Source of the DNA: Mesorhizobium sp. CA8
GTDB lineage: Bacteria > Pseudomonadota > Alphaproteobacteria > Rhizobiales > Rhizobiaceae
Length of the DNA: 64,000 bases
Direction of reading: 5' to 3'
NCBI RefSeq assembly: GCF_020164955.1
Contig: NZ_JAIUHG010000001.1
Span: 455,061 to 519,060 of the forward strand
Under the pieces are notes generated by a model. The model was not told where the DNA came from. It worked only from the letters and a program-made list of their open reading frames with translations, and made no database searches. Shown here piece after piece: positions 32,011 to 39,967 of the stretch (positions are counted from its first letter, which is position 1; every line of letters begins with the position of its first letter). A program made the position numbers and the translations under genes.

Positions 32011-33120
32011 TCAGTTGCTTGAGATGCTGACCGCCTCGCCTTCGATGATAACCGCAGGCGAATAACCGGCCGGCTTGTCGCCCGTCACCGCGCCGCCGGT
32101 CACCCGGACCTGGATCTCGGGGCCGAAATAGGAATGCGGGAACGGCGCAGGCGTGGCGCTGACCTTTTCCAGCCGAGCGCGAAGCTCTGCGGGAATCGAA
32201 AAATCGAGCGCGCCAAGATTATCCTCGAGCTGGTTGAGCTTCGTCGCTCCGAGGATGACGGAGGCGATGCCGGGCTGCGTCGCCACCCAGTTGAGCGCGA
32301 CCTGGGCCATGCTGCGGCCGAGTTCGGCCGCCACCTTCTCGAGCTCCGCGACGATCGCCCAATTGCGGTCGCTGAACTTCTGGAAGCTGGGATGCGTGGT
32401 GTTGCGGAAACCGTCGAGCCTGCCGGCGTTTCCGGCTTGGGTCGGCCTGTATTTGCCGCTGAGCAGGCCGCTGGCCAAAGGGCTCCACACCATGATGCCC
32501 GCGCCATGACGGATGGCGAAAGGCACATATTCATGTTCGATGGCGCGCTCGGCGAGCGAATATTCGAGCTGCAGCGCCGAGACCGGCTCATAGCCGCGCA
32601 ATTCGGCGATCGCCTGGGCGCGGCCGGCATACCAGGCCGGCACGTCGGAGAGGCCGATATGGCGCACCTTTCCGGCGCGAACGAGGTCGTCCAGCGTGCG
32701 CAGCACCTCCTCGGCCGGAGTGATCCTGTCCCAGACATGCAGAAGGTAAAGATCGATATAGTCGGTGCCGAGCCGTTTCAGCGAGGCGTCCACGGCCCGC
32801 ATGATGTTCTTGCGGCCGTTGCCGCCGGCATTCGGATTGCCGGCTTCGGAATTCATGGTGAATTTGGTGGCGATGACCGCCTTGTCCCGCAGGCCGCGCT
32901 CGGCGACGAACTCACCGAGCCAGGTCTCGGCAGTGCCGGCGGTATAAAGGTCCGCCGTATCGAAGAAGTTGCCTCCCGCTTCGACATAGGCGTCGAACAT
33001 CGCGCGGGCTGTGTCCCTGTCCGCGCCCCAGCCCCATTCGGTGCCGAAGGTCATGGTGCCGAGCGCCAGCCGGCTGACGCGCAGGCCGCTGTTGCCAAGC
33101 GTGTAATAGCTCATGGTCAT
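32011..33120 (-). CDS. Aldo/keto reductase
   Basis: This 369-residue protein is a TIM-barrel NAD(P)H-dependent oxidoreductase. The catalytic tetrad is visible: Asp and Tyr in NFFDTADLYTAG, Lys in AVIATKFTMN and His in DLYLLHVWD; cofactor-binding segments include LQLEYSLAER, MVWSPLASGLLSGKY and GIASVILGATKLNQLEDNL. The ATG at 33120 follows GGAGATCACC. It is larger than the usual 320-350 residues owing to a C-terminal extension. It is co-oriented with a SnoaL-like gene and divergent from a LysR regulator, a common arrangement for a small inducible redox operon. Its substrate is unknown. Confidence 0.92.
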   Translation of the reverse strand: MTMSYYTLGNSGLRVSRLALGTMTFGTEWGWGADRDTARAMFDAYVEAGGNFFDTADLYTAGTAETWLGEFVAERGLRDKAVIATKFTMNSEAGNPNAGGNGRKNIMRAVDASLKRLGTDYIDLYLLHVWDRITPAEEVLRTLDDLVRAGKVRHIGLSDVPAWYAGRAQAIAELRGYEPVSALQLEYSLAERAIEHEYVPFAIRHGAGIMVWSPLASGLLSGKYRPTQAGNAGRLDGFRNTTHPSFQKFSDRNWAIVAELEKVAAELGRSMAQVALNWVATQPGIASVILGATKLNQLEDNLGALDFSIPAELRARLEKVSATPAPFPHSYFGPEIQVRVTGGAVTGDKPAGYSPAVIIEGEAVSISSN

Positions 33121-33154
33121 GGTGATCTCCGATTCTGAACTGATTTGCTGCCGG

Positions 33155-33682
33155 TCACTGGCCGGGGGTCGCCTTGACCCAGGGATTGCCGCGCTCATGC
33201 GTCATGCGGAAGGTGAAGCCGTCGACCTTCCAGCCGGCAGCCGAGCGTGTCAGGTGGTGCTCATAGGTGCCCCAGACTTCCCAGAGCGGGTTGCCATTGC
33301 CTTCCATCCGGTTCCAGGCATAACCGTTGGACCGGACAGTCGCGGCATCGGCTTCGAGCACGACCTGGTGGTTGGTGCGAAGATGCAGGCTGGTCTTGCT
33401 GCCTTTGAGGTTGCCCGCCCAGGCGCCGATCAGGTCGTCGGACGCGATATTGGCCGCGGGCTGCCCGGACAGGCTGCTGAAATCGGCGGTGACACGCTCG
33501 GCGAAATAGCTGCGCGCCAGCTTCCAATCCTGCGCATCCACCGCGCGGTCGATCGCATCGGCAATGCGGATAACGGTGCGCTCGTCGGCAAGCGCCTGCC
33601 AGCCGGCCGGTTCGGCGCCGCCGGCATCGACCGGCGCCAGTGCCATGCCTGCCGCAAAAGTTACATGTCTCAACACGTTCAT
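33155..33682 (-). CDS. Exported SnoaL-like/NTF2-fold protein
   Basis: The 175-residue protein begins with a short signal-like segment (MNVLRHVTFAAGMALAPVDAGGA) and then shows the SnoaL_4/NTF2-like pattern: AIDRAVDAQDWKLARSYFAERVTADFSSL, a middle HLRTNHQVVLEADAATVRSNGYAW, and a final RSAAGWKVDGFTFRMTHERGN. Such domains bind small ligands or act as isomerases or dehydratases; function here is unknown. It lies 34 bases upstream of the aldo/keto reductase and likely heads that operon. Confidence 0.82.
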   Translation of the reverse strand: MNVLRHVTFAAGMALAPVDAGGAEPAGWQALADERTVIRIADAIDRAVDAQDWKLARSYFAERVTADFSSLSGQPAANIASDDLIGAWAGNLKGSKTSLHLRTNHQVVLEADAATVRSNGYAWNRMEGNGNPLWEVWGTYEHHLTRSAAGWKVDGFTFRMTHERGNPWVKATPGQ

Positions 33683-33767
33683 TTCGCCTCTCCCAGGGCA
33701 TCAGCCCGCCGCCGATGTGTTGACACCAGTATGAGCTGGCCCAGGAGTATGGATAAGATTGCATTGT

Positions 33768-33784
33768 TCGCAAAGACTGTGCGA
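33768..33784. promoter_or_regulatory. Interrupted dyad, candidate LysR-type operator
   Basis: TCGCA-N7-TGCGA lies in the divergent gap between the SnoaL-like gene and the lysR gene, 12 bases before the lysR start. LysR regulators usually bind T-N11-A dyads in such gaps, so this is a plausible recognition site, seen in sequence only. Confidence 0.45.
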
Positions 33785-33796
33785 TATCATTCATGA

Positions 33797-34723
33797 ATGG
33801 ATCGCGATCTGCTCACACACCTGCCGGTCATCGTCGCCGTGGCGCGCCGCGGCGGCTTCGCGCTTGCCGCGGCTGAGCTCGGCATGAGCCCATCTGCGGT
33901 CAGCCACGCGGTCCGGCTGGTGGAAGAGCGCATCGGCCAACCGCTCTTTGCGCGTACGACGCGCAGCGTCTCGCTGACGGAAGCCGGCAAAGCGCTGGTG
34001 GAGACCGCGGCTCCTGCCCTGCAGGACATCGCCGAGCGGATGGATCGCATTCGCGGCGTGAAAGGAAGGCCGGCCGGCCTGCTGAGGATCAACGCCTCCA
34101 ACATAGCGATCCCCTTGGCGGTGACGCCGGTGGTCGCGGCGATGGCCGAACGCTATCCCGATGTGACGGTCGAAATCGTTGCCGATCAGGGACTTATCGA
34201 TATCGTCGGCGAAGGTTTTGACGCCGGCATCCGGCTGGGTGAAATGATCGCGCAGGACATGGTCACCGTCAGGATGACGCCGCCGTTCAAAGCCGTGATC
34301 GTCGCCTCTCCCGCCTATGTCGGAAAGCACGGCCGTCCGCGCGACGTGGCCGATCTCGCCAATCACAACTGTGTCGGCTACCGGCTGGTTCGGTCCGGCG
34401 CGCTTTACCGCTGGGACCTGAACGACAATGGCAAGGATGTCGTCGTCGAAACGCGCGGCACGGCCACTGTCACGGATTCGCTTGGCGCCATCGATCTGGC
34501 GCTGGCCGGCGTCGGGCTCGCCTACGCCTTCGAGCCGCTGGTGCGCGCCGACCTTGCCGCCGGCCGCCTCGCCCAGATCCTGCCGCAGACGGCGATCGAG
34601 GAGCCCGGGCTCTTCCTCTATTTCCCGCGCCGCGCGTCGATGGCGCCGAAGCTCAGGGCCTTTATCGATACCGCACAAGAAATCGGCCGGGCATCCATGC
34701 GGACACCCGGCCGAGTTGCCTGA
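33797..34723 (+). CDS. LysR family transcriptional regulator
   Basis: The 308-residue protein has the N-terminal winged helix (about 1-60: LLTHLPVIVAVARRGGFALAAAELGMSPSAVSHAVRLVEERIGQPLF in pieces) and the RTTRSVSLTEAG wing, then a LysR substrate domain from about 90. The substrate domain resembles the subgroup with GFDAGIRLGE and GIGLAYAFEP-type motifs (here GVGLAYAFEP). It is transcribed away from the SnoaL-like/aldo-keto reductase pair and probably controls it. It ends close to tsf, convergent. Confidence 0.93.
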   Translation: MDRDLLTHLPVIVAVARRGGFALAAAELGMSPSAVSHAVRLVEERIGQPLFARTTRSVSLTEAGKALVETAAPALQDIAERMDRIRGVKGRPAGLLRINASNIAIPLAVTPVVAAMAERYPDVTVEIVADQGLIDIVGEGFDAGIRLGEMIAQDMVTVRMTPPFKAVIVASPAYVGKHGRPRDVADLANHNCVGYRLVRSGALYRWDLNDNGKDVVVETRGTATVTDSLGAIDLALAGVGLAYAFEPLVRADLAAGRLAQILPQTAIEEPGLFLYFPRRASMAPKLRAFIDTAQEIGRASMRTPGRVA

Positions 34724-34743
34724 GCTCGTGAGCTCTTCACCTT

Positions 34744-34768
34744 AAGGGAAACGCTGCGCGATTCCCTT
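34744..34768. terminator. Hairpin between convergent lysR and tsf
   Basis: AAGGGAA and TTCCCTT form a 7-bp stem around an 11-base loop in the 54-base gap. There is no T-run, so its role as a bidirectional terminator is only suggested by position. Confidence 0.35.
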
Positions 34769-34777
34769 GGATCAGAG

Positions 34778-35698
34778 CTATTTCTTGACCGCAGCCGCGA
34801 CTTCCGCCGCGAAATCGGTCGTTTCCTTCTCGATGCCCTCGCCCAGCGCGTAACGCAGATAAGCGGTGATCTTCGCCGGAGCGCCGATCTCCTTCTCCGC
34901 ATCCTTCAGCGCCTTCTCGACGGTGACGTCGGGATTGAGCACGAAGGCCTGCTTCAAAAGCACCACCTCTTCATAGAACTTGCGCAGGCGGCCCTCGACC
35001 ATCTTCTCGATGATGGCTTCCGGCTTGCCCGACTGACGCGCCTGGTCGGAGAAGATCGCCTTCTCGCGCTCGACAAGCGCCGGGTCGACTTCCTCGGCGC
35101 TCAGTGCGACCGGGTTGCTGGCGGCGACATGCATCGCGACCTGGCGGGCAAAGGCGTTGGCCGCATGCTCGTTGCCGGTGGTCTCGATCGCCACCAGCAC
35201 GCCGAGCTTGCCGAGGCCGTCGGCAACCGCGTTGTGGACATAGGTCGCCACCACGCCGTGCGGCACGGTGAGCTTGGCCGAACGGCGGAAGCCCATGTTC
35301 TCGCCGATGGTGCCGACCGCGTCTTTGATGGTCTCGGTGACCGACTTGTCGGAGCCCGGATATTTGGCGGCGGCAACGGCTTCGGTCGTGCCGTAGGCGA
35401 GCGCGACCTTGGCGACGTTGGCGACGATTTCCTGGAAAGCCGCATTGCGGGCGACGAAGTCGGTCTCGGAATTGACCTCGACAATGGCGGCTTCACGCAC
35501 GCCGGCATCGACGCCGATCAGGCCCTCGGCGGCAGTGCGGCCAGCCTTCTTGTCGGCCTTGGAAATGCCCTTCTTGCGCAGCCAGTCGACGGCCGCTTCC
35601 ATGTCGCCGTTGGTCTCGTTCAACGCCGCCTTGCAGTCCATCATGCCCGCGCCGGTCAAGTCGCGGAGTTCTTTGACCTGTGCAGCCGAAATCGTCAT
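34778..35698 (-). CDS. tsf: Translation elongation factor Ts
   Basis: EF-Ts recycles EF-Tu by nucleotide exchange. The 306-residue protein has the UBA-like N-terminus [21 protein letters not shown], the core [14 protein letters not shown], and [17 protein letters not shown], with [21 protein letters not shown] in the C-terminal domain. It follows rpsB by 120 bases, separated by a hairpin that may attenuate read-through. Confidence 0.97.
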   Translation of the reverse strand: MTISAAQVKELRDLTGAGMMDCKAALNETNGDMEAAVDWLRKKGISKADKKAGRTAAEGLIGVDAGVREAAIVEVNSETDFVARNAAFQEIVANVAKVALAYGTTEAVAAAKYPGSDKSVTETIKDAVGTIGENMGFRRSAKLTVPHGVVATYVHNAVADGLGKLGVLVAIETTGNEHAANAFARQVAMHVAASNPVALSAEEVDPALVEREKAIFSDQARQSGKPEAIIEKMVEGRLRKFYEEVVLLKQAFVLNPDVTVEKALKDAEKEIGAPAKITAYLRYALGEGIEKETTDFAAEVAAAVKK

Positions 35699-35794
35699 TG
35701 TCGCCTCTTTGTTTCAAATGCGCCGACGCACCAACCGGACTCGGGTGATGCGCTCGGCAAAAGCGCTTTAGCGCGCCAACTTATTGGAAAGATG

Positions 35795-35815
35795 AAGGCC
35801 GGGGCCCGGCCTTCC
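35795..35815 (-). terminator. rpsB-tsf intergenic hairpin (possible attenuator)
   Basis: A perfect 9-bp stem (GAAGGCCGG / CCGGCCTTC) with a three-base loop starts four bases after the rpsB stop on the minus strand. It has only a weak following T-run, which fits partial termination between rpsB and tsf rather than a full stop. Confidence 0.55.
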
Positions 35816-35818
35816 TTA

Positions 35819-36598
35819 TCAAGCTTCCGGAGTTTCGGCGGCCGGAGTGTCGAGCGCCGGCTCGACCGGAACCTCGGCCGAAGCGCCGACGTCGACGCCG
35901 AGCGCGCCCTGCTGGCGCGCGATGCCGTCGATGGCGGCCTTGGCGATCAGGTCGCAATAGAGCTGGATGGCGCGGGCCGCGTCGTCATTGCCGGGAATCG
36001 GGAAGTCGATCTTGTCCGGGTCGCAGTTCGAATCGATGATGGCCACGACCGGGATGCCGAGGCGCTTGGCCTCGAGGATGGCGATCGCTTCCTTGTTGGT
36101 GTCGATGACGAACATCAGGTCCGGCGTCGAGCCCATGTCCTTGATGCCGCCGAGAGCCTTGTTGAGCTTCTCGCGCTCGCGGTCGAGGTTCAGGCGCTCC
36201 TTCTTGGTGAGGCCCTGCGCCTCGCCGGCGAGCGTCTCGTCGAGCTTGCGCAGGCGCTGGATCGAGTTCGAGATCGTCTTCCAATTGGTGAGCATGCCGC
36301 CCAGCCAGCGCGAGTTGACATAGTACTGGGCCGAACGCTGCGCCGCGTCGGCGACGATGTCGGACGCCTGGCGCTTGGTGCCGACGAACAGCACGCGGCC
36401 ACCCTTGGCGACGGTGTCGGACACCTGCTTCAGCGCCTGGTGCAGCAGCGGCACCGTCTGCGACAGGTCGATGATGTGGATGTTGTTGCGGGCGCCATAG
36501 ATGTAAGGCGCCATCTTCGGGTTCCAGCGGTGGGTCTGGTGGCCGAAGTGAACACCAGCTTCCAAAAGCTGGCGCATGCTGAAATCTGGCAGAGCCAT
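35819..36598 (-). CDS. rpsB: 30S ribosomal protein S2
   Basis: The 259-residue protein shows the uS2 signatures: [58 protein letters not shown], the coiled-coil segment, [18 protein letters not shown] and [27 protein letters not shown]. The C-terminal tail is Ala/Glu-rich. AAAGGAAC lies eight bases before the ATG. A structured leader lies upstream. Confidence 0.98.
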   Translation of the reverse strand: MALPDFSMRQLLEAGVHFGHQTHRWNPKMAPYIYGARNNIHIIDLSQTVPLLHQALKQVSDTVAKGGRVLFVGTKRQASDIVADAAQRSAQYYVNSRWLGGMLTNWKTISNSIQRLRKLDETLAGEAQGLTKKERLNLDREREKLNKALGGIKDMGSTPDLMFVIDTNKEAIAILEAKRLGIPVVAIIDSNCDPDKIDFPIPGNDDAARAIQLYCDLIAKAAIDGIARQQGALGVDVGASAEVPVEPALDTPAAETPEA

Positions 36599-36774
36599 TC
36601 TTTAGTTCCTTTCCGGTTGGCCTCCACGGACACAGGCATTTCGGACAGGATGTCCTGATGCCACCGGAGGTTTCAGCCGGATTTCTCCCGGGCAGACACC
36701 AAAGTCCGTGTGTGGAATGAGCGCGCATATAGAGGGGAAGTCCTATAAACGCAAGCCGGGTGTCACTTCGCGCA
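36599..36774 (-). promoter_or_regulatory. Structured rpsB 5' leader
   Basis: The 176-base gap upstream of rpsB holds nested complementary blocks: CCGG/CCGG (36613, 36677), CCTCC/GGAGG (36621, 36666), GGCAT/ATGCC (36635, 36658) and CAGGA/TCCTG (36646, 36653). Together they can form one long interrupted hairpin just before the ribosome site. In enterobacteria protein S2 represses its own mRNA through the leader; a similar role here is inference. Confidence 0.45.
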
Positions 36775-37386
36775 TCAACGTGCGGCAATCAGCGCACCGG
36801 TGCCGATCATCGCGCCGCCAGCGAGCCTGTTCATGAGGCGCATGCGCTTCGGGGTTTTGAACCACCCGGCTGCCCGACCCGCCATCGCGGCATAGAGGCC
36901 CATGGTGATGATATTGACGCTGACCACGACAAGGACCACGAGTAGGCCATCGGCGAACGTCATGGTGTCAAGGTTGAGGATCAGCGGCATGATGGAGGCG
37001 TGGAACAGAATCGCCTTCGGATTGCCGAGCGCAATGGATGCGCCGAGAAAGAAGGACCGCGACAGCCGCGCCTGTATCTGACGAGAGTCGTCCGGTTTCT
37101 GAGCGGCGGTCCGCCACATCCTGATGCCGAGAAAGACCAGATAAGCGGCGCCGGCATATTTCAGCAAAAGAAAAACCCACTCGAAGGTCTGGGCCAAGGC
37201 CACCAATCCGAGCAACGCCAGGGTGACCAGGACGGCGTCGCCCGCGGCGACCCCCATGCCGGCTATGAAAGCGCGCAAGAACCCACGCGACAGACCGTTG
37301 GTGATGACCGCGAACATCGCCGGTCCAGGCGTGGCGGCGGCCAATGAGATCGCGACGCAATAAGCCAGGAACGCCGTCACCGTCAT
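36775..37386 (-). CDS. LysE/RhtB family amino-acid exporter
   Basis: A 203-residue inner-membrane protein with about six hydrophobic segments. It has the family's early AAATPGPAMFAVITNGLSRG motif, the GDAVLVTLALLGL helix, YAGAAYLVFLGIRMWR and FFLGASIALGNPKAILF. Members export amino acids such as threonine, homoserine or lysine; the substrate is unknown. It overlaps the DUF4031 gene end by four bases, so the two are probably co-translated. Confidence 0.92.
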   Translation of the reverse strand: MTVTAFLAYCVAISLAAATPGPAMFAVITNGLSRGFLRAFIAGMGVAAGDAVLVTLALLGLVALAQTFEWVFLLLKYAGAAYLVFLGIRMWRTAAQKPDDSRQIQARLSRSFFLGASIALGNPKAILFHASIMPLILNLDTMTFADGLLVVLVVVSVNIITMGLYAAMAGRAAGWFKTPKRMRLMNRLAGGAMIGTGALIAAR

Positions 37387-37661
37387 CGTCTTACCTTCCC
37401 ATTCGGAACCCGCACGCGGCGGAAGATCGCCACGATGTCCTCACGGCTGCATTCGATCGCCCCAAGCCTGACCGCGCGATCACGCTCGAACCCAGTGATA
37501 TCGTAATGCGGCGCCGATGTCTTGGGCGGCCCCTGATAGGACGAGCGCTTAAGGCCTAGCTCGGCGGCAAAGCGATGGAGTTCGTCGGTATTGTCGGCGA
37601 GCAGATGACACCAGCGGTGGCCGGCCCATTTCCAGATCGCCGCATCGACATAGACCGCCAT
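37383..37661 (-). CDS. DUF4031 domain-containing protein
   Basis: The 92-residue protein begins MAVYVDAAIWKWAGHRWCHLLAD and continues with TDELHRFAAELGLKRSSYQGPPKTSAPHYDIT, the DUF4031 pattern, ending in a basic RVRVPNGKVRR. Function is unknown. The start at 37661 fits the family; an ATG nine bases earlier is also in frame. It is coupled to the downstream LysE gene. Confidence 0.85.
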   Translation of the reverse strand: MAVYVDAAIWKWAGHRWCHLLADNTDELHRFAAELGLKRSSYQGPPKTSAPHYDITGFERDRAVRLGAIECSREDIVAIFRRVRVPNGKVRR

Positions 37662-37743
37662 CAGGCCCACCGCATGCGGTGAGCCTCACACATGGCATTC
37701 GCAGGCCAAGCCTGCAAGCCGGGCCGGCTGCCGTCAGCAAATG

Positions 37744-38574
37744 CTATTTCGAAGCAGGGCAAGGCTTGGTCTGGTCGAACAGCGACAGGTTCACAAGCTT
37801 GCCGGTCATCGAGAACTCGCCATAGTCCATGACGAGGTCGCGCGTAATGCCGTTCTCATGCAGCTTGAAGCTGATCCGGTATTCCGGCACCTCTTCGCCG
37901 CTTTTGTCGGTATCGTCGAAATAGGCGATGTCGACCGGCCAGTATTTGTCGGAGGCGAGCTTGGCCAGCGCCGGCGCTTCCGGGTCCGTCTTTTCGGCTT
38001 CGGTCTTCTTGCCGACGATGACCGTGGTGGTCATCACCTTGTTGGCGTCCTCGGAGCCGTCGAACAGGTTCGTCTGGTAGAAATTCTCGCCCTTCTCGGC
38101 CTTGCCGATCAGCTCGACCAGATGCTGGGTCGGAAACTGCGTCGCCGCGAGCTCGAGACTGTTCTTCTCCGGCTTGTCGATATCGACCTTGAGGCCCTTC
38201 GCTTCCCTGGTGGCCGTGCCTTTGACTTCCTTGTCGAGGTTCTGGTCGACAAAGGATTTGGTCACGAAGGAAAAGGTCTTGCCTTCGGCGTCCTCGAAGG
38301 TGGTCGTCTGCTGGTCGGTCAGCCTGGTGTTGTCATTGGTCACGATCTGGGTAACGAAGCGGAACTTGACCGTATAGCCTTCACAGGCGGAGCCGTTGAA
38401 CTCGTAGACCATGCGGCCCGTGATGCCGGTAATGCCTGAACGGTCGGAGGCCTTGTTGAGCGTCAGATCGTAGACGGCGCGATGCGCCTGCAGCGCTGGC
38501 ACAGCAAAGGCCGGCGCCATCGGAAACGCGGCCGAAAGGCAGGCGGCGGCGAGAAAAAGGCGCGTTGCGCGCAT
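37744..38574 (-). CDS. eipB: Cell-envelope integrity protein EipB (DUF1849)
   Basis: EipB is a periplasmic beta-spiral protein that keeps the envelope sound in Brucella and is conserved in Rhizobiales. The 276-residue protein has a signal peptide (MRATRLFLAAACLSAAF...), the start ALQAHRAVYDLTLNKASDRSGI, and the two conserved cysteines, C64 in GSACEGYTV and C272 in TKPCPASK, matching the family disulfide. Other family segments are FRFVTQIVTNDN and VMDYGEFSMTGKLVNL. It is divergent from the RidA-like gene. Confidence 0.93.
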   Translation of the reverse strand: MRATRLFLAAACLSAAFPMAPAFAVPALQAHRAVYDLTLNKASDRSGITGITGRMVYEFNGSACEGYTVKFRFVTQIVTNDNTRLTDQQTTTFEDAEGKTFSFVTKSFVDQNLDKEVKGTATREAKGLKVDIDKPEKNSLELAATQFPTQHLVELIGKAEKGENFYQTNLFDGSEDANKVMTTTVIVGKKTEAEKTDPEAPALAKLASDKYWPVDIAYFDDTDKSGEEVPEYRISFKLHENGITRDLVMDYGEFSMTGKLVNLSLFDQTKPCPASK

Positions 38575-38712
38575 GCGTTGCTCCGGTCGTCGCGGCTGGG
38601 GGCAGGCCGCAGGGAAAGATGGTCCAGCTTAAAAAAAGTCGTGGCGGAAGCGAGGCAAAAATAGCAATTTCGGCCCGGCCAACGCGGCGTCTTCCAGCAA
38701 TAGGGAAAACCA

Positions 38713-39177
38713 ATGAGCGAAACAATCGAAAAGCGGCTAAGCGATCTTGGCGTCACCCTTCCGGCCGCCGCCGCGCCCGCCGCCAACTACGTGCCCTATT
38801 GCCGCACCGGCGACATGCTCTTTACCGCCGGCCAGCTGCCGCTGAAGGACGGCAAGCTGCAGGCAAGCGGGCTGCTTGGCCGCGACATCGACACCGTGGC
38901 TGGCAAGGAAGGCGCGAAAATCTGCGCCATCAACATCCTGGCGCAGGCCAAGGCCGCGCTCGGCGATCTCGAAAAGATCCGCCGCCTAGTCAAGATCACC
39001 GTCTTCGTCGCCTCCGCGCCTGACTTCGTCGAGCAGCATCTGGTTGCCAACGGCGCCTCCGACTTCCTGGTCGCGGTACTCGGCGAGCGCGGCAAGCACG
39101 CCCGCTCCGCCGTCGGCACCGCCTCGCTGCCGCTCAACGCCGCGGTCGAGATCGAAGCGATCTTCGAAGTCGAGTGA
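38713..39177 (+). CDS. RidA family protein
   Basis: A 154-residue protein of the YjgF/YER057c/UK114 fold: NYVPYCRTGDMLFTAGQLPLKDGKLQ, ICAINILAQAKAALGDLEKIRRLVKITVFVAS and HARSAVGTASLPLNAAVEIEAIFEV. The Arg in HARSAVG lies where RidA's deaminase Arg is expected, but this is the longer ~150-residue branch, whose activity on reactive enamines is less certain. It runs directly into the glycerophosphodiesterase gene. Confidence 0.9.
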   Translation: MSETIEKRLSDLGVTLPAAAAPAANYVPYCRTGDMLFTAGQLPLKDGKLQASGLLGRDIDTVAGKEGAKICAINILAQAKAALGDLEKIRRLVKITVFVASAPDFVEQHLVANGASDFLVAVLGERGKHARSAVGTASLPLNAAVEIEAIFEVE

Positions 39178-39185
39178 GGCTTAAC

Positions 39186-39914
39186 ATGACCGATCTGTCC
39201 TGGCTGATCGCGCGACCTGTCGCGCATCGCGGCTTCCACGACATGAACAAGACCCGCTGGGAGAACACGCTGTCGGCCTTCGCCGCGGCGGCCGAGCGCG
39301 GCTACGCCATCGAATGCGACGTTCATATCTCGTCCGACGGCGTCCCGGTCATCATCCATGACGGCGACCTGAAGCGCCTCACCGGCCAGGACGGGTTTGT
39401 CTGGCAATGTACCGCAGCCGAGCTGGCGACACTCAGGATCGGCGGCACCAAAGACCACGTCCCGACGCTCGAGGAAGCGCTCGACCTGATCGACGGCCGC
39501 GTGCCGTTGGTGGTCGAGCTGAAAGGCGTTCCCGGTCACGACGCGGGGCTGGTGGCAAGCGTCGGCCGGCTGCTCAAGCGCTACAAGGGCAAGGTGGCGA
39601 TCATGTCGTTCGATCACTGGCTGATCCGCGACTTCGCCAAGGATGCGCCAGGCATCCCCGGCGGGCTGACCGCCTATGGCAGGGACAACCAGCTGATCGA
39701 AGCGCATTTCGCCATGCTCGCGCACGACCTCGCCTTCACCTCCTACGCCGCCGGCGACCTGCCGAACCCCTTCGTCAGCTTCGTGCGCGAAAAGCTGAAA
39801 ATGCCCGTCATCACCTGGACGGTGCACGACCAGCCGGCGGTCGACCTCACCTTCAAATATGCCGACCAGATGACCTTCGAGGGATTTGAGCCTGATCTGG
39901 TCAAGGTCGCCTGA
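39186..39914 (+). CDS. Glycerophosphodiester phosphodiesterase family protein
   Basis: The 242-residue TIM-barrel protein has the catalytic start VAHRGFHD, NTLSAFAAAAERGYAIECDVH (metal-binding Glu and Asp) and VIIHDGDLKRLTG, ending with ITWTVHDQPAV and FEGFEPDLV. Such enzymes cleave glycerophosphodiesters to glycerol 3-phosphate; without a signal peptide it should act in the cytosol. ATG at 39186 has GAGG six bases upstream; a GTG at 39174 overlapping the previous stop is an alternative. Confidence 0.92.
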   Translation: MTDLSWLIARPVAHRGFHDMNKTRWENTLSAFAAAAERGYAIECDVHISSDGVPVIIHDGDLKRLTGQDGFVWQCTAAELATLRIGGTKDHVPTLEEALDLIDGRVPLVVELKGVPGHDAGLVASVGRLLKRYKGKVAIMSFDHWLIRDFAKDAPGIPGGLTAYGRDNQLIEAHFAMLAHDLAFTSYAAGDLPNPFVSFVREKLKMPVITWTVHDQPAVDLTFKYADQMTFEGFEPDLVKVA

Positions 39915-39967
39915 GGAATGCCTGAAACGTGACTTGTAGACGCCTGGGTGACGCTTAAATAAGCCCA

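Noticed and set aside
31845..34777. The accessory group as a genomic island with integrase or attachment sites
   Set aside because: No integrase, tRNA, or direct repeats were found at its borders, and its codon use looks like that of the neighbours.
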